NCBI GenBank assembly: GCA_965214485.1
Contig: CBDCBW010000017.1
Span: 62,001-126,000, forward strand
Length of the DNA: 64,000 bases
Direction: 5' to 3'
Source: JANQRZ01 sp965214485
Lineage (GTDB): Bacteria; Bacteroidota; Rhodothermia; Rhodothermales; JANQRZ01
Shown here piece by piece: positions 44,963 to 53,260 of the stretch; within the stretch, counting starts at the first letter, position 1; each line of letters begins with the position of its first letter. Both the position numbers and the translations under genes were made by a program. Below the pieces are notes generated by a model. It was not told the origin of the DNA and ran no database searches. It worked only from the letters and a program-made list of their open reading frames with translations.

Positions 44963-45051
44963 GGCGCTCGTCCACCATTCGCACCGGCGCGCTATATTCG
45001 GCCGGCGCTTGCGCGTCCCGTCGCCTTCTCCGCTAACGCCCTGCCCGCTCT

Positions 45052-46806
45052 ATGGAAACCTTTGAGCACATCGTCAGCCGCCTCGAATACTTCGTCTGGT
45101 CGTGGCCGGAGATCGGGGGCGAGCTGTCGCTGATCGTCCTCGCGCTCCTCTTGACGGGCGTCTTCCTGACGGTCCGCCTCGCGTTCGTCCAGTTCCGCCA
45201 CCTCGGCCACGGCATCGCGGTGACGACGGGGAAGTACGACGACCCCGACGAGCCGGGCGACGTGCCGCACTTCCAGGCCCTCACCACCGCGCTCTCGGCG
45301 ACGGTCGGGATCGGCAACATCGCCGGCGTCGCGATTGCGATCCACTGGGGCGGGCCGGGGGCGCTCTTCTGGATGTGGGTGACGGCCCTGCTCGGCATGG
45401 CGGTGAAGTACTCCGAGGTCACGCTCGCGCAGCACTACCGGGCGGTCGAGTTCCCGGACCGCGAGTCGAAGGCGTGGGAGGGCTCGGTCTCGGGCGGGCC
45501 GATGTACTACATCGAGCGCGGCCTCGGGCCGAGCTGGAAGCCGCTGGCGATGTTCTTCGCCGGGGCGCTGATGATCACGAGCTTCCTGACCGGCAACGCG
45601 GTGCAGGCCAACACGGTCGCCGACATCGTCGGCACCGAGTTCGGCATTCCGGTCTGGATCACGGGCCTGGTCACGGCCGCCGTCGTCGGCATGGTCATCA
45701 TCGGCGGGATCGGGCGGATCGGGAAGGTCACCGGCGTGCTCGCGCCGGCGATGGCGCTGATCTACGTCGTCGGCGCGCTCGCGATCATCCTCGCCAACAT
45801 CGCCGAGGTCCCGGCGGCCTTCGCGCTGATCTTCACCGAGGCCTTCAACCCGACGGCCGGCGTGGCGGGCACCGGCACGGGCGTCTTCCTGCTGACGATG
45901 ATGTGGGGCGTCCGGCGCGGGCTGTTCTCGAACGAGGCCGGGCAGGGCTCGGCCCCCATCGCCCACGCCGCCGCCAAGACCGACGAGCCGGTGAGCGAGG
46001 GCGTCGTCGCGCTGCTCGAGCCGCTCATCGACACACTCATCATCTGCTCGATGACCGGCCTCGTCATCCTCACGACCGGCGTCTGGAACACCCCGGTCCC
46101 GACGGTCATGGAGCTGGGCTCGGGCGACGTCACCTACGTCGCCCCGGACGAGCGCGGCGTCTTCGCCGGCGGCGCGCCGCCCGAGCAGATCGTCGTCGAG
46201 GGCGGCGTGCCGGTCTACGACGCCGGCACGCGCGCCTTCGCATGGCACGACGTCGCGGTCGAGCAGTTCTGGACGGACGAGGCGCGCGAGACGCCGTTCA
46301 CGGGCCGGATCGTGACCGGCGACGGGCAGGCGGTCGACACCGAGGGCAACGCCTACACGGTGCTCTTCGGCGACGCCGTCGAGACCGCCGCGCCGCTGAC
46401 GAGCGCGGCCTTCGAGCGCGGCCTGGGGCAGTTCGGCCTGGGCGGCCTGGGCAAGGTCATCGTCCTCGTCTCGGTCCTCCTCTTCGCGATCTCGACGAGC
46501 ATCTCGTGGAGCTACTACGGCGACCGCTGCGCCAACTACCTCTTCGGCTCGCGCGGCATCCTGCCGTTCAAGGCGGTCTTCGTGGTGATGCACTTCGTCG
46601 GCGCGGTCGCGAGCCTCGCGACGATCTGGGTCATCGGCGACATCGCGCTCGGCCTCGTGACGTTCCCGAACCTGATCGCGCTCGTGATGCTCTCGGGCGT
46701 GGTCGTGAAGCTGACCAAGAGCTACTTCGAGCGCAAGCCGTGGCTCGAGAACGCCGAGGTCCACAAGCGCGTCGTGGCCGAGAAGAAGGCCGGCAAGAAG
46801 CTCTGA
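45052..46806 (+). CDS. AGCS-family sodium:amino acid symporter with a large extra loop
   Basis: A 584-residue transporter. The family words are clear: FQALTTALSATVGIGNIAGVAIAI, PGALFWMWVTALLGMAVKYSEVTLAQHYR, GGPMYYIERGLG, MWGVRRGLFSNEAGQGSAPIAHAAAKTDEP and SISWSYYGDRCANYLFG. It should import alanine or glycine with Na+. Between the TGVWNTPVP helix end and LTSAAFERGLG there are about 85 extra, acidic, non-membrane residues (~360-450) that typical AGCS members lack. TATATTCG near 44991 may be part of its promoter. The upp gene follows after a palindrome. Confidence 0.92.
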   Translation: METFEHIVSRLEYFVWSWPEIGGELSLIVLALLLTGVFLTVRLAFVQFRHLGHGIAVTTGKYDDPDEPGDVPHFQALTTALSATVGIGNIAGVAIAIHWGGPGALFWMWVTALLGMAVKYSEVTLAQHYRAVEFPDRESKAWEGSVSGGPMYYIERGLGPSWKPLAMFFAGALMITSFLTGNAVQANTVADIVGTEFGIPVWITGLVTAAVVGMVIIGGIGRIGKVTGVLAPAMALIYVVGALAIILANIAEVPAAFALIFTEAFNPTAGVAGTGTGVFLLTMMWGVRRGLFSNEAGQGSAPIAHAAAKTDEPVSEGVVALLEPLIDTLIICSMTGLVILTTGVWNTPVPTVMELGSGDVTYVAPDERGVFAGGAPPEQIVVEGGVPVYDAGTRAFAWHDVAVEQFWTDEARETPFTGRIVTGDGQAVDTEGNAYTVLFGDAVETAAPLTSAAFERGLGQFGLGGLGKVIVLVSVLLFAISTSISWSYYGDRCANYLFGSRGILPFKAVFVVMHFVGAVASLATIWVIGDIALGLVTFPNLIALVMLSGVVVKLTKSYFERKPWLENAEVHKRVVAEKKAGKKL

Positions 46807-46812
46807 CCCGCG

Positions 46813-46839
46813 TAGGGGCGGGTTTCAAACCCGCTCCTA
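46813..46839. repeat. GTAGGGGCG-type palindrome between the symporter and upp
   Basis: Arm TAGGGGCGGGTTT, one central base, arm AAACCCGCTCCTA (one G-T pair). It lies directly after the symporter stop and 15 bases before the upp ATG. It belongs to the same family as 3765, 7362 and 24725. Confidence 0.65.
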
Positions 46840-46853
46840 GCCCTACGTTTTCC

Positions 46854-47471
46854 ATGCTCACCGTCGTAGACCACCCGCTGCTCCGGCGCGACCTGACGAT
46901 CCTCCGGGACCGGACGACGCCGCACGGCCGGTTCCGCCGCACCGTGAGCGACGCCGCGGCCATCCTCGCCTACGAGGCGCTGCGCGACCTCCCGCTCGTC
47001 GAGCGCCCGGTCGAGACGCCCCTCGAGACGACGACCGGGTACCACTTCCAGGACGACCTCGTCGTGGTCCCCGTGCTCCGGGCGGGGCTCGGCCTCGTCG
47101 ACGGGTTCGTCCGGTTCGTGCCCGAGGCGCGCGTCGGGCACGTCGGGATGTACCGCGACGAGCAGACCCACGAGCCGGTCGACTACTACGCCAACATCCC
47201 CGAGGCCGTGAAGGGCGGGATCGTCTTCGTCGTCGACCCGATGCTGGCGACGGGCGGCAGCGCCGACGCGGCGGTCTCGTACCTCAAGGCGCGCGGCGCG
47301 ACGCGGCTCCGGTTCGTCTGCCTCGTCGCCGCGCCCGAGGGCGTGGCCCACCTCGAAGCCCGCCACCCCGACGTGGACGTCGTCGCCGCCACGCTCGACC
47401 GCGAGCTCGACGCCAACGCCTACATCCGCCCCGGCCTCGGCGATGCGGGCGACCGCATCTTCGGGACCTAG
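46854..47471 (+). CDS. upp: Uracil phosphoribosyltransferase
   Basis: A 205-residue enzyme converting uracil and PRPP to UMP. It opens with VVDHPLLRRDLTILRDRTTP, has VPVLRAGLGLVDGF (uracil/PRPP region), MYRDEQTHEPVDYY, the PRPP loop FVVDPMLATGGSADAAV and C-terminal YIRPGLGDAGDRIFGT, which binds uracil. Length and all motifs are standard. It is probably read together with the symporter, 47 bases upstream. Confidence 0.95.
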   Translation: MLTVVDHPLLRRDLTILRDRTTPHGRFRRTVSDAAAILAYEALRDLPLVERPVETPLETTTGYHFQDDLVVVPVLRAGLGLVDGFVRFVPEARVGHVGMYRDEQTHEPVDYYANIPEAVKGGIVFVVDPMLATGGSADAAVSYLKARGATRLRFVCLVAAPEGVAHLEARHPDVDVVAATLDRELDANAYIRPGLGDAGDRIFGT

Positions 47472-47630
47472 TGCTACGACAACTCGATTCTGACAGGCTC
47501 TCGGCAGCCCGTGCGCCGCGCGTCGGCATTGACCTCGTCGCCCGATGCGGTGCATCTAGCTCCTCGGTCGCCTTGACTCGCAGCACCCGAACACGCCGAT
47601 CTACCCGTCATTCTGCTCGTGTCGCAGCAC

Positions 47631-47796
47631 TAGGCCCCGTCCCGTTAATCCGGGTCCTGGCTCGGCGAGGCCCCTGAAGCGCCCTGCGGCGTTGTCCTCC
47701 TCGCGCGATGCTACGGGACCTGGCTCGTCGGACGCCTGGCCGGGTCCCTCCAGGGTCTCTCGCTCGCCGACGGACCGACTTGCGTGACAGAGCCTA
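47631..47796. mobile_element. 162-bp miniature element, copy 1 (with flanking TA)
   Basis: From GGCCCCGTCCCG (47633) to CGTGACAGAGCC (ends 47794), with TA on both sides. The right end read inwards is GGCTCTGTCACG, an imperfect inverted repeat of the left end. Copy 2 at 49184-49349 is the same length, in the same orientation and about 96% identical. No coding capacity. The other bases of the 398-base spacer 47472-47869 show nothing recognisable. Confidence 0.8.
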
Positions 47797-47869
47797 GAGC
47801 GGGGGGTCGCTTACGAGCGACGGTCCTGCACGCCAGCGCCGGCACCGGCCGGGCACCGCCGCCCGAGAG

Positions 47870-49039
47870 TCAGGCAGCGCGGTGCCGGAGGCGGCGCTTG
47901 AGTTCGGTCGCGGCCGCGGTGTAGCCGCCGCCGGCCCCGTCGACGAAGTGGACCTGCTGCCCCATGCGCTCGCGGACGAGGCACGTCAGCACGGCGCGGT
48001 CCGAGACGTGGAGGCCGTAGGCGAGGGCCCCGTCGCGGTAGCGCCGGTCGAGAAGGGCTTCGAGCGCGCGGCGCTGCGCCGGCGTCCCGGCGAGGACCAT
48101 GCGCAGCGTGTCGTCGAACTTGCGGTAGTCCGTAGCCTCGCGCAGCAGCGTGGGGTACCGGCCCCAGTCCGTCGCGCGGGTCCTGAGCCGGAACCGGACG
48201 AGCGCCATGCCGAGCAGGTTGAGCGCCCAGAGCCGCACGTGCTGCCCGCGCCGCCGCGGGCGCGGCGTGCGGAGCCGGACCTCCGGCGCGAACCGGCGCG
48301 GGTCCCAGCTCAGCCGGAGCCGGTCGAGCGCGACGGGGTGGGGCGTCGTACCGACCCCGTAGATGCCCTCGATGACTTCGACCGCCTCGCGGTAGACGGC
48401 AGGATGCGCGGCCCGGTCGCCGCCCGTAGCCGAGACGAGGATCGTCACGGTCTCGCTCCGTCCGCGGATGTCCTGCCAGCGGCATTCCAGGCCCTCGTAG
48501 GGGTCCCCCTCCGGCTCGCGGAAGCCACCGAAGAGGGCATAGCGCCGCCCGAGCTCCGGCGACTTCACGAGGCGGTCGGCGTGGGCGAGGCCGCCGCCGG
48601 CGAACATCGCCTGCGTGTAGTTCGCGGAGACCGCGAGCCGCGCCACGTGCACCCCGTAGCCCTCGGCTCGGACGTCCGCCACGGGCACGGCCCCGATCCG
48701 GAGATCGAGGCCCAGCGCGTCACTCGCGTGGGCGCGGAGGCGCGAGAGCGCGCTCTGCGTCCGGCCCAGCAGCGAAGGCGGGATCACGAGCGTCGCCCCG
48801 TCGCCGCCGAAGACGAACGGCACGGCGGTCTGGCCCGCGAGGTTCAGCACCGCCGCAATCGAAGCGGCCCCGACGTAGTTGACGTCGCGGTACCGTCCGG
48901 CTTCCACCGCTTCCGTCGAGCCCTCCACGTCGGTCACGACGACGAGCCACTCGTCGGGCACCGGCGTGTAGTGGACCGGATCGGTGATGTCCGCGAAGCG
49001 CTGGAGCACGGGGAGCCGGGCGTAAAAATCGTCGATCAC
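47870..49039 (-). CDS. DUF3095 protein (class III cyclase-like motifs)
   Basis: A 389-residue protein of the DUF3095 family. The N-half reads WLVVVTDVEGSTEAVEAGRYRDVNYVGAASIAAVLN, then FVFGGDGATLVIPP. VTDVEGST and GGDGAT are the same words as the metal-binding motifs of class III adenylate/guanylate cyclases. The C-half (LRLSWDPRRFAPEVRLRTPR...LVRERMGQQVHFVDGAGGGYTAAATELKRRLR) is family-specific and was not matched to a known domain. It stands alone and is bracketed by two direct copies of a 162-bp miniature element, so it may have moved or been rearranged with them. Confidence 0.8.
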   Translation of the reverse strand: MIDDFYARLPVLQRFADITDPVHYTPVPDEWLVVVTDVEGSTEAVEAGRYRDVNYVGAASIAAVLNLAGQTAVPFVFGGDGATLVIPPSLLGRTQSALSRLRAHASDALGLDLRIGAVPVADVRAEGYGVHVARLAVSANYTQAMFAGGGLAHADRLVKSPELGRRYALFGGFREPEGDPYEGLECRWQDIRGRSETVTILVSATGGDRAAHPAVYREAVEVIEGIYGVGTTPHPVALDRLRLSWDPRRFAPEVRLRTPRPRRRGQHVRLWALNLLGMALVRFRLRTRATDWGRYPTLLREATDYRKFDDTLRMVLAGTPAQRRALEALLDRRYRDGALAYGLHVSDRAVLTCLVRERMGQQVHFVDGAGGGYTAAATELKRRLRHRAA

Positions 49040-49183
49040 CGTCGTACTCTACCGTCGGAGGTTGGGTGTGGAAAGGTCCTCCTGATGACATCGGCGCTGC
49101 GGGAGAGGCTCTAATACGGAACCTGAAGGATTCGTTGGAGAGTGGCCTTCCTCCGGGCCGCGCTCGTCGAAGGGACCACGCTT

Positions 49184-49349
49184 TAGGCCCCGTCCCGTTA
49201 ATCCGGCTCCTGGCTCGGCGAGGCCCCTGAAGCGCCCTGCGGCGTTGTCCTCCTCGCGCGATGCTACGGGACCTGGCTTGTCGGACGCCTGGCTGGGTCC
49301 CTCCAGGGTCTCTCGCTCGCCGACGAACCGACCTACGTGACAGAGCCTA
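49184..49349. mobile_element. 162-bp miniature element, copy 2 (with flanking TA)
   Basis: Same structure as copy 1: TA, GGCCCCGTCCCG (49186) to CGTGACAGAGCC (ends 49347), TA. About six substitutions separate the copies. The remaining bases of the 372-base spacer 49040-49411 contain no gene. Confidence 0.8.
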
Positions 49350-49411
49350 GCACTCTTCAGCCGGATTCCGAGTGTGGGCTTCTCTCGGGGGTGCCGGGCA
49401 CCTCCGGCGGA

Positions 49412-50152
49412 TCACCGACCGTGGCTCCGGCCCTCAGCCGCGCCGTAGGCCGCCTCGTCGACGAACCACAGCAGCCGCTCCTGCGCCCCGACGCGCTCGG
49501 CGGGCGGCGAGCGGTCCGGGTCGCGGAAGACGGCCCCGACGGCGTCGGCCTTCTGCTCGCCCGCGACGAGAAACAGGACCGTCCGGGCCGCGCTGAGGAC
49601 GGGGAGCGTCAGCGAGAGGCGCTCGCGCACCGGGCTCGCCGGCGGGGCCTCGGTCGCGACCACCCACCGCTCGGTTTCGCCGAGGGCGGGGCTGCCGGGG
49701 AAGAGCGAGGCGACGTGCCCGTCGGCCCCCATGCCGAGCAAGACGAGGTCGAAGGCGGGTCGGTCGCCGAAGAACGCGCGGAGCGTCTGTTCGTAGGCGC
49801 GGGCGTCGGCCTCGGGCGTGCCGCCGGTCGGGGCCGGGTGGACGTGGGCTTCGGCCACCGGGAGGCCGGCGAGGAGCGTCTCCGCCGCGAGGCGGTAGTT
49901 GCTGTCGGCGGCGTCGTGCGGGACGTGGCGCTCGTCGCCCCAGAAGACGTGGACCTGCTGCCAGTCGAGCGCGCTCCGGTACTCGGCGGCGAGGAGGCGG
50001 TAGAGCGGGCGCGGCGTCGAGCCGCCGGTGAGGCCGAACGAGGCCCGGCCCCGCTCGGTGACGGCCGTCCGCAGCGTCTCGACGATGGTCTCGGCAGCGG
50101 CGCGCGCGAGGCGGACCGGACTGGCGAAGGGGAAGACCTCGGGGGCGATCAT
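49412..50152 (-). CDS. pgl: 6-phosphogluconolactonase
   Basis: A 246-residue enzyme of the DevB/SOL type. FGLTGGSTPRPLYRLLA is the phosphate-binding loop, followed by VHVFWGDERHVPHDAADSNYRLA and LVLLGMGADGHVASLFPGSPAL, the catalytic His-containing motif. It hydrolyses 6-phosphogluconolactone. The start at 50152 was preferred to one 15 codons earlier because MIAPEVFPF begins the conserved fold. It is the last gene of a gnd-zwf-pgl set. Confidence 0.95.
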   Translation of the reverse strand: MIAPEVFPFASPVRLARAAAETIVETLRTAVTERGRASFGLTGGSTPRPLYRLLAAEYRSALDWQQVHVFWGDERHVPHDAADSNYRLAAETLLAGLPVAEAHVHPAPTGGTPEADARAYEQTLRAFFGDRPAFDLVLLGMGADGHVASLFPGSPALGETERWVVATEAPPASPVRERLSLTLPVLSAARTVLFLVAGEQKADAVGAVFRDPDRSPPAERVGAQERLLWFVDEAAYGAAEGRSHGR

Positions 50153-50264
50153 GGGTTTAGGCTCGGAGGAGCGGAAGAGCATGGGGAAGCTCGACAAGGT
50201 AGCGAAGCCGTAGTGCAGCGCGCCGACGCCGCTTCCTTTCTTCGCTGCTCGCCCCCTTCCGCTC

Positions 50265-51704
50265 TCAAACGGCGAACTCCTCCTCCGGCGTGCGCTTGCG
50301 GCGGTCGGCGACGAACATCGGGGCGGCGTCCATCGGCCCCCACGTCCCGGAGGCGTAGTCCTGGACGCGGATGTCGGCGTCGAGCAGCGGCTCGTAGAGC
50401 GCCCACGCGGCCTCGGTCTCGTCGGCGTGGACGAAGAGCGTCTGGTCGCCGGCGACGACGTCGGCGAGGAGCGTCTCGTAGGCCGTCGGGAGCGGGCCGA
50501 AGGCCTCCTCGTAGTCGAAGTCGAACTGCTGGTGCGAGAGCTCGAACCCGTCGCCGGGCTTCTTGACCTCGATGCCGAGGGTGAAGCCCTCGTCGGGCTG
50601 GAGCTGGATGCGGAGGACGTTCCGGGAGATGGCGTAGCTGCGCCCCGCGCCGAAGAGCTGGACGGGCGGGCGGCGGAAGTAGACGTCGATCTCGGTCAGG
50701 CGCTCGGGGAGGCGCTTGCCGGTGCGGAGCACGAACGGCACGCCCTGCCAGCGCCAGTTCTCGACGTAGAGCCGGAGCGCGGCGAACGTCTCGGTCTCCG
50801 AGTCCTTCGGCACGCCGTCGTGGTTGCGGTAGCCGTCGGCACCCCCGGCGGCGGTGTACTGCCCGAAGACCACGCTGCGCGCGTCGATGGGCGCGACCGA
50901 CCGGAGCACCTTTACCTTCTCGCGCCGGATCGACTCGGCGTCGAACCGGGCCGGCGGCTCCATCGCCACGAGCGTGACGAGCTGCGTGAGGTGGTTCTGC
51001 ACCATGTCGCGCAGCGTGCCCGAGGTGTCGAAATACCCGGCCCGGCCCTCGACGCCTATCGACTCGGCGACGGTGATCTCGACCCGGTCGATGTGGGTCC
51101 GGTCCCAGAGCGAGCCGAAGAGGGCGTTCGCGAAGCGGAAGACGAGGAGGTTCTGCACGGTCTCCTTGCCCAGGTAGTGGTCGATCCGGTAGACCTGGCT
51201 CTCGTCGAAATACGTGTGGGCGAGCTTGTTGAGCTTCTGGGCCGAGGCGAGGTCGTGTCCGAACGGCTTCTCGATCACGAGCCGGGTCCAGCCGCCCCGG
51301 TTCTCGGCCTGGTCCTGCTCCCCGATTTCCTGGATCGATTTCTCGAAGGCCGACGGCGGGATCGCAAGGTAGTAGATGCGGTTGCCGGAGAGCCCGAGCT
51401 CCTTTTCCATCCGGGTGGCGCGCTCGAAGACGTTGTCCATCTCGCCGGTGTCGTCCACCTGCTCGTAGGCCAGGCAGTCGCTGCACCACACGTCGAGGCC
51501 GTCGCCGCGGTCCTCGTCGTCGTCGAGGGCCTCGCGGAACGCTTCGCGGAGTTGCTCGTCGTTCCAGGCCGACCGGCCCACGCCGAGGACTGCGACGGTG
51601 CCCACGCCGTCCTGCTTCACGAGGCCGTGGTAGAGAGCGGGGATGAGCTTGCGCGTGGCGAGGTCCCCGGTGGCACCGAGGAGGATGAAGAGGCAGGAGT
51701 CCAT
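50265..51704 (-). CDS. zwf: Glucose-6-phosphate 1-dehydrogenase
   Basis: A 479-residue enzyme of standard length. The coenzyme motif FILLGATGDLATRKLIPALYH is N-terminal, the substrate/catalytic motif RIDHYLGKETVQN is near 175, and EKPFGHDLASAQKLN and DGVPKDSETETFAALRLYVENWRWQGVPFVLRTGKRL follow. It converts glucose-6-phosphate to the lactone with NADP+ reduction. It lies between gnd (upstream) and pgl (113 bases downstream). Confidence 0.96.
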   Translation of the reverse strand: MDSCLFILLGATGDLATRKLIPALYHGLVKQDGVGTVAVLGVGRSAWNDEQLREAFREALDDDEDRGDGLDVWCSDCLAYEQVDDTGEMDNVFERATRMEKELGLSGNRIYYLAIPPSAFEKSIQEIGEQDQAENRGGWTRLVIEKPFGHDLASAQKLNKLAHTYFDESQVYRIDHYLGKETVQNLLVFRFANALFGSLWDRTHIDRVEITVAESIGVEGRAGYFDTSGTLRDMVQNHLTQLVTLVAMEPPARFDAESIRREKVKVLRSVAPIDARSVVFGQYTAAGGADGYRNHDGVPKDSETETFAALRLYVENWRWQGVPFVLRTGKRLPERLTEIDVYFRRPPVQLFGAGRSYAISRNVLRIQLQPDEGFTLGIEVKKPGDGFELSHQQFDFDYEEAFGPLPTAYETLLADVVAGDQTLFVHADETEAAWALYEPLLDADIRVQDYASGTWGPMDAAPMFVADRRKRTPEEEFAV

Positions 51705-51733
51705 GTTGGATGAGGGCGTGAGAGGATTGGGGA

Positions 51734-51847
51734 GCGTGGGGGGAATGGGAGGAAGGCAGCCCTCATCGGTCGCGTCGTGCCCCCCTGTCCTCCCTTCCCC
51801 CCACGCCGCGTTGTGTGCGATTCAGCGTCTCTGGGTGCGATTCAGCG
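51734..51847. repeat. Inverted and direct repeats between gnd and zwf
   Basis: GCGTGGGGGGAA (51734-51745) is perfectly mirrored by TTCCCCCCACGC (51795-51806). GTGCGATTCAGCG occurs at 51815-51827 and 51835-51847. They fill the 184-base gap of the operon and may form an attenuating hairpin. Confidence 0.6.
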
Positions 51848-51888
51848 CGTCTCGGTTTTCGTTTGGCGCAGACGGTTTGCCTGAGGGG

Positions 51889-52830
51889 TCACGTCCCCGT
51901 CTCGGGGTCCGCGCCGGCGACGGCGGCCTTCAGGGCGTGCCCGCCGAACTGGTTGCGCAGCGCGGCGAGGAGGCGGCTGTAGAAGGCCACGTCGTCGCGC
52001 GACTGGATGCGCTCGATGAGCGAGGTCGTCAGCACGGGGGCGGGGACGTTGAGGTCGAGCGCCTCCTTGACCGTCCACCGGCCCATGCCCGAGTCGGCGA
52101 CGAACGGCGCGATGTCGCGGAGGCCGGGGCCGTCCTCCTGGAGGGCGCGCTCGACGAGCTCGAGCAGCCACGAGCGGATCACGCTGCCGTGCTGCCAGAC
52201 GTTCGCGATCTGGACCGTGTCGAGGGCGAACTCCTCCTTCGCCGTCATCAGCGCGAAGCCCTCGGCGTAGGCCTGCATCAGGCCGTACTCGATGCCGTTG
52301 TGGACCATCTTGACGAAGTGCCCGGAGCCGCTCGGCCCCATGTGCGCCCAGCCTTTGTCGGCCGCCGGCGCGAGCGCCTCGAAGATCGGGCGGAGATACT
52401 CGACCGGCTCCTCCCCGCCGCCGACCATCAGGCAGTAGCCGCCTTCGAGCCCCCACACGCCGCCCGAGACGCCGCAGTCGATGTAGTGAGCGCCCGCGCG
52501 CTCTTTGAGCTCCTCGGCGCGGCGCATCGAGTCCTGGTAGAACGAGTTGCCGCCGTCGACGACGAGGCAGCCCTCGTGGAGGTGCGGCCCGAGGTCGGCC
52601 AGGACCTGGTCGACGATCTTGCCGGCGGGGACCATCAGCCAGAAGACGTGCGGCGCTTCGAGCTGCTCGGCGAGGTCCGCGATGGAGGGGGCGGTGCCGA
52701 TGCCGTCGGCGGCGAGGTCGTCGCGCTCCTTCGGGTCGAGGTCGAAGCCGACGGGGGTGTGGCCGGCGCGCGCGAGGCGGCGGGCGATGCCACCCCCCAT
52801 CTTGCCGAGTCCGATGATGCCGATGTCCAT
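51889..52830 (-). CDS. gnd: 6-phosphogluconate dehydrogenase, short (YqeC/GntZ) type
   Basis: A 313-residue decarboxylating dehydrogenase of the ~300-residue class, which is usually NAD-preferring and lacks the long C-terminal helices of E. coli Gnd. Seen are IGIIGLGKMGGGIARRLARAGH (coenzyme), VDGGNSFYQDSMRRAEEL, DCGVSGGVWGLEGGYCLMVGG, and HMGPSGSGHFVKMVHNGIEYG with the catalytic Lys and Asn. The start at 52830 opens the coenzyme fold. It is the first gene of the minus-strand oxidative pentose-phosphate set that ends with pgl. Confidence 0.93.
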   Translation of the reverse strand: MDIGIIGLGKMGGGIARRLARAGHTPVGFDLDPKERDDLAADGIGTAPSIADLAEQLEAPHVFWLMVPAGKIVDQVLADLGPHLHEGCLVVDGGNSFYQDSMRRAEELKERAGAHYIDCGVSGGVWGLEGGYCLMVGGGEEPVEYLRPIFEALAPAADKGWAHMGPSGSGHFVKMVHNGIEYGLMQAYAEGFALMTAKEEFALDTVQIANVWQHGSVIRSWLLELVERALQEDGPGLRDIAPFVADSGMGRWTVKEALDLNVPAPVLTTSLIERIQSRDDVAFYSRLLAALRNQFGGHALKAAVAGADPETGT

Positions 52831-52967
52831 GGGGAGAGAGGTGAGGTGAGAGGGAGCGCGCAATATCCGAACGCGCCGGGTGCCGCGCGTCACGCCCGCG
52901 TCAATTTGGTGAGCCCGCTCTCAACTCGCCCGGACCGGCCGTGGTCCCTGCCGTCGACGTGGCGCGA

Positions 52968-53260
52968 CCCGTGTCAACCTCGGGTGCGCGCCGCTCAGGC
53001 CTCGGCGCGGGGCGGCGGGCCGGACCCGCCGCCGGGCTGCATGAACGGCGCGTCCTGGAACGCCTGCGCCTCATCGATAGAGAGCCGTAGTGCCGCCGGT
53101 CTCCGCATCCCGTGCCGCACCGGGCGGAGCCTCCCGACCGAGGTGAACGACTCGCTTCCACCTTACCTTTTTGTAAGGCCTTGCCCATAAGCTCGGCAAG
53201 GGGCAGGTTAGACATAACGAGATCGGAGATGGTCATGCGCTCGACGCTCTGCACGCTGCT
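52968..53260. repeat. Duplicated ~280-bp upstream segment, copy A
   Basis: This segment, including a fragment of an MscS gene end (minus strand, 52995-53088), a small palindrome (CCTTGCC...GGCAAGG, 53179-53201), and the start and signal peptide of the next gene, recurs at 56438-56719. It fills the 404-base gap before the first T9SS paralogue. The palindrome sits about 35-55 bases before the start codon and may be regulatory. Confidence 0.8.
52995..53088 (-). pseudogene. mscS 3'-end fragment, copy A
   Basis: The minus strand reads LSIDEAQAFQDAPFMQPG then GGSGPPPRAEA and a stop, almost identical to the end of the intact MscS protein at 62893-63906 (LFIDEAQAFQDAPFMRPG...). Only ~30 codons are present. 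It is a duplicated gene end rather than a gene. Confidence 0.75.

Noticed and set aside
47472..47630. Spacer after upp searched for a terminator or small RNA
   Set aside because: No convincing hairpin with a T-tract and no conserved structure could be seen.
47631..49350. The two 162-bp elements considered as ends of one composite transposon
   Set aside because: Each copy has its own flanking TA and no transposase lies between them, so two independent insertions explain the data as well. Kept only as a possibility in the finding.
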